This document shows, piece after piece, positions 14,823 to 16,621 of a stretch of 16,621 nucleotides of DNA. Below the pieces are notes generated by a model. It was given only the letters and a program-made list of their open reading frames with translations. It did not search any database and was not told the origin of the DNA. The position numbers and the translations under genes are program-made. Positions within the stretch are counted from its first letter, which is position 1. Each line of letters begins with the position of its first letter. Location of the stretch: positions 1 to 16,621 of the forward strand of contig JALSJG010000144.1 of NCBI GenBank assembly GCA_026989475.1. Reading direction: 5' to 3'. The DNA comes from Thermaceae bacterium (GTDB lineage Bacteria > Deinococcota > Deinococci > Deinococcales > Marinithermaceae).

Positions 14823-16024
14823 GGGAAGCGTGGATCGTGGAGGCGGTGCGCACGCCGATCGGTCGTTACGGGGGGGCGCTCGCCCCGGTGCGGCCCGACG
14901 ACCTCGGGGCGATCGTGCTCGAGGCTCTGATGGATCGGGCCGGCGTCCCCAAGGAGGCGGTCGAGGACGTCTACATGGGCTGCGCCAACCAGGCGGGGGA
15001 GGACAATCGCAACGTCGCGCGGATGAGCCTCCTTCTCGCCGGCTTTCCGGTGGAGGTGGCCGGGGTCACCGTCAACCGGCTTTGCGGATCCGGCCTGGAC
15101 GCGGTGATCCAGGCGGCCCGGGCGATCGCCGTGGGGGAGGCCGAGGTGGCGATCGGGGCCGGGGTCGAGTCGATGAGCCGGGCGCCCTGGGCGGTTCCCA
15201 AGCCCGAGACCGGCTACCCCCGGGGGAGCCTCCCCATGTACGACACCGCCCTCGGCTGGCGCTTCGTCAACCCCCGGATGGAGGCGACCCACGGTACCGA
15301 GAGCATGGGGGAGACGGCCGAAAACCTGGCGGAGATGTACCGCATCCCCCGCGAGGCCCAGGATCGCTTCGCCCTCGCCTCGCACCGGAAAGCGGTGGCC
15401 GCGATCGACGCCGGACGCTTTGCCGAGGAGATCGTTCCGGTCGAGGTTACGACCCGCAAGGAGCGCTACACCGTCTCGGTCGACGAAGGGCCACGCCGCG
15501 ACACCAGCCTGGAAAAGCTCGCCCGGCTCCGGCCCGCCTTCCGGGAAGGGGGTACGGTAACCGCCGGCAACAGCTCCTCCCTCAACGACGGGGCGGCGGC
15601 GGTGCTTCTCGTTTCCCCGGAGTTCGCCCGCGCCCACGGCCTCAAGCCCATGGCCCGGCTGCGGGCGGCGGGGGTGGCCGGGGTGCCGCCGCGGATCATG
15701 GGGATCGGACCGGTTCCCGCCACCCGGAAAGCCCTCGCCCGCGCCGGACTTACCCTCGACGATCTGGACCTCATCGAGCTGAACGAGGCCTTTGCCGCCC
15801 AGTCGCTGGCGGTTTTGGCGGAGTGGGGCCTCGATCCCGAGGACGAACGGTTGAACCCCAACGGAGGTGCGATCGCGCTCGGCCACCCTCTCGGTTGCTC
15901 CGGCGCCCGCATCCTCACCACGCTGCTTCACGAGATGCGCAGGCGGGAGGCGGCCTTGGGCCTGGCCACCATGTGCATCGGCGTGGGCCAGGGGATCGCG
16001 GCGGTGGTCGAGCGCGTCGATTAA
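14819..16024 (+). CDS. paaJ: Beta-ketoadipyl-CoA (3-oxoadipyl-CoA) thiolase
   Basis: Thiolase that splits 3-oxoadipyl-CoA into acetyl-CoA and succinyl-CoA, the last step of the phenylacetate (and beta-ketoadipate) route. 401 residues. Nucleophile Cys89 in NRLCGSG, His356 in GGAIALGHPLG and acid-base Cys386 in MCIGVGQG form the full catalytic set. The stretch MGCANQAGEDNRNVARM (53-69) is the hallmark of the PcaF/PaaJ branch and separates it from acetoacetyl-CoA and fatty-acid thiolases. It could equally be named pcaF; paaJ is used because PaaI and PaaK flank it. GGAGG precedes the ATG, which overlaps the paaI stop. Confidence 0.92.
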   Translation: MREAWIVEAVRTPIGRYGGALAPVRPDDLGAIVLEALMDRAGVPKEAVEDVYMGCANQAGEDNRNVARMSLLLAGFPVEVAGVTVNRLCGSGLDAVIQAARAIAVGEAEVAIGAGVESMSRAPWAVPKPETGYPRGSLPMYDTALGWRFVNPRMEATHGTESMGETAENLAEMYRIPREAQDRFALASHRKAVAAIDAGRFAEEIVPVEVTTRKERYTVSVDEGPRRDTSLEKLARLRPAFREGGTVTAGNSSSLNDGAAAVLLVSPEFARAHGLKPMARLRAAGVAGVPPRIMGIGPVPATRKALARAGLTLDDLDLIELNEAFAAQSLAVLAEWGLDPEDERLNPNGGAIALGHPLGCSGARILTTLLHEMRRREAALGLATMCIGVGQGIAAVVERVD

Positions 16025-16034
16025 GGGAGGTGAG
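16025..16034 (+). promoter_or_regulatory. Strong ribosome binding site of the paaK gene
   Basis: GGGAGGTGAG directly follows the thiolase TAA, with its GGAGG core 7 bases before ATG at 16038. It is the same decamer as before the first operon gene (2731-2740) and supports the paaK start. Confidence 0.75.
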
Positions 16035-16037
16035 CGG

Positions 16038-16621
16038 ATGTTCCAGCCCGAGATCGAAACCCTGCCCCGGGAGCGCCTCACCGCGCTCCAGGACGAGCGC
16101 TTGCGGAGGATCGTCGCTTACGTGTACGAGCGGGTACCGTTTTACCGGCAAAAGCTCGACGAGGCGGGGATCCGCCCCGAGACCTTCCGGGGACTTGCCG
16201 AGCTCTACCGGCTTCCCTTTACCAAAAAGCAGGACCTCCGGGACCACTACCCCTTCGGGCTCTTTGCCGTGCCCCGGGAGGAGGTGATCCGGATTCACGC
16301 CTCTTCGGGGACGACCGGCAAGCCCACGGTGGTGGGGTACACCCGGCGGGATATCGAGCTCTTCGCCGAGGTCAACGCCCGGAGCCTGGCGGCCGCCGGG
16401 GCCCGCCCGGGGATGATGCTCCACAACGCCTACGGTTACGGCCTCTTCACCGGCGGCCTCGGGGTCCACTACGGCGCCGAGCGGCTCGGCCTCACCGTGG
16501 TTCCGGTCTCCGGGGGGATGACCGAGCGGCAGATCACGCTCATCCAGGACTTCAAGCCGGACGTGATTACCGCCACCCCCAGCTACCTCCAGACCCTGGC
16601 CGAGGAGTTCAAGAAGCGGGG
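16038..16621 (+). CDS. paaK: Phenylacetate-CoA ligase, 5' part (cut by window end)
   Basis: ATP-dependent ligase that activates phenylacetate (or a hydroxylated relative) as the CoA thioester, the entry step of the aerobic CoA-bound route. The first 194 codons are present and open to the window edge. The AMP-binding P-loop SSGTTGKPTVVGYT is at 89-102. The following NAYGYGLFTGGLG, HYGAERLG, a GGMTERQ stretch and TPSYLQTL are diagnostic of PaaK rather than other adenylating enzymes. The N-terminal YVYERVPFYRQKLDEAG is also typical. Full-length PaaK is about 430-445 residues, so somewhat less than half is seen. It is the last gene visible; more phenylacetate genes may follow. Confidence 0.95.
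   Translation, partial: MFQPEIETLPRERLTALQDERLRRIVAYVYERVPFYRQKLDEAGIRPETFRGLAELYRLPFTKKQDLRDHYPFGLFAVPREEVIRIHASSGTTGKPTVVGYTRRDIELFAEVNARSLAAAGARPGMMLHNAYGYGLFTGGLGVHYGAERLGLTVVPVSGGMTERQITLIQDFKPDVITATPSYLQTLAEEFKKR

Noticed and set aside
1..16621. CRISPR arrays, insertion sequences, tRNA or rRNA genes, attachment sites
   Set aside because: No regularly spaced repeats, transposase motifs, cloverleaf-like or rRNA-like stretches were seen; the window is almost continuous protein-coding sequence.

Overview
The window is high-GC, densely packed bacterial DNA, almost entirely coding, with overlapping start/stop codons and GTG/TTG starts. Protein styles and the gene set (HpaB/HpaD/HpaE with a Liv-type transporter and Paa genes) suggest a thermophile of the Thermaceae (Thermus, Meiothermus, Oceanithermus or Marinithermus type). 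That assignment rests on recognition of protein style, not on a database match.

Layout. (1) 1-1187, plus strand: the 3' end of an AlkA-type DNA glycosylase gene, then a PfkB-family sugar kinase; these look unrelated to the rest. (2) 1184-2626, minus strand: a PucR-family regulator convergent with the kinase, the two stop codons overlapping in one CTAG. (3) 2627-2742: the only real intergenic region (116 bp). It is AT-rich and carries a perfect 12-bp inverted repeat; a further copy of its core lies just inside the 5' end of the pucR-type frame. (4) 2743-16621 and beyond, plus strand: one apparent operon of twelve genes, read out of that divergent region, with almost no space between genes.

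Operon contents. The first block encodes 4-hydroxyphenylacetate (HPA) breakdown by meta cleavage: a DapA-family class I aldolase, a fumarylacetoacetate-hydrolase-fold enzyme (HpaG-like), HpaE semialdehyde dehydrogenase, HpaB monooxygenase and HpaD ring-cleavage dioxygenase. A PaaH/PaaC-type 3-hydroxyacyl-CoA dehydrogenase follows, its start overlapping the hpaD stop. The second block is a branched-chain-amino-acid-type ABC importer: binding protein, LivH, a LivM-LivG fusion, LivF. The third block is phenylacetate-type CoA chemistry: PaaI thioesterase, a beta-ketoadipyl-CoA type thiolase (PaaJ/PcaF) and the first 194 codons of PaaK phenylacetate-CoA ligase, cut by the window end.

How they fit: the importer probably brings in an aromatic acid. 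HpaB-HpaD-HpaE-HpaG-aldolase take HPA through homoprotocatechuate toward pyruvate and succinic semialdehyde, while PaaK, PaaI, PaaH and PaaJ belong to the CoA-dependent phenylacetate route. Not seen here are HpaC, HpaF, HpaH, classical HpaI and paaABCDE/G/Z; some may lie downstream. The least ordinary points are the DapA-family enzyme in the place of HpaH/HpaI, the LivM-LivG fusion, the unusual LivH motif, and the operator-like repeat beside a PucR regulator.
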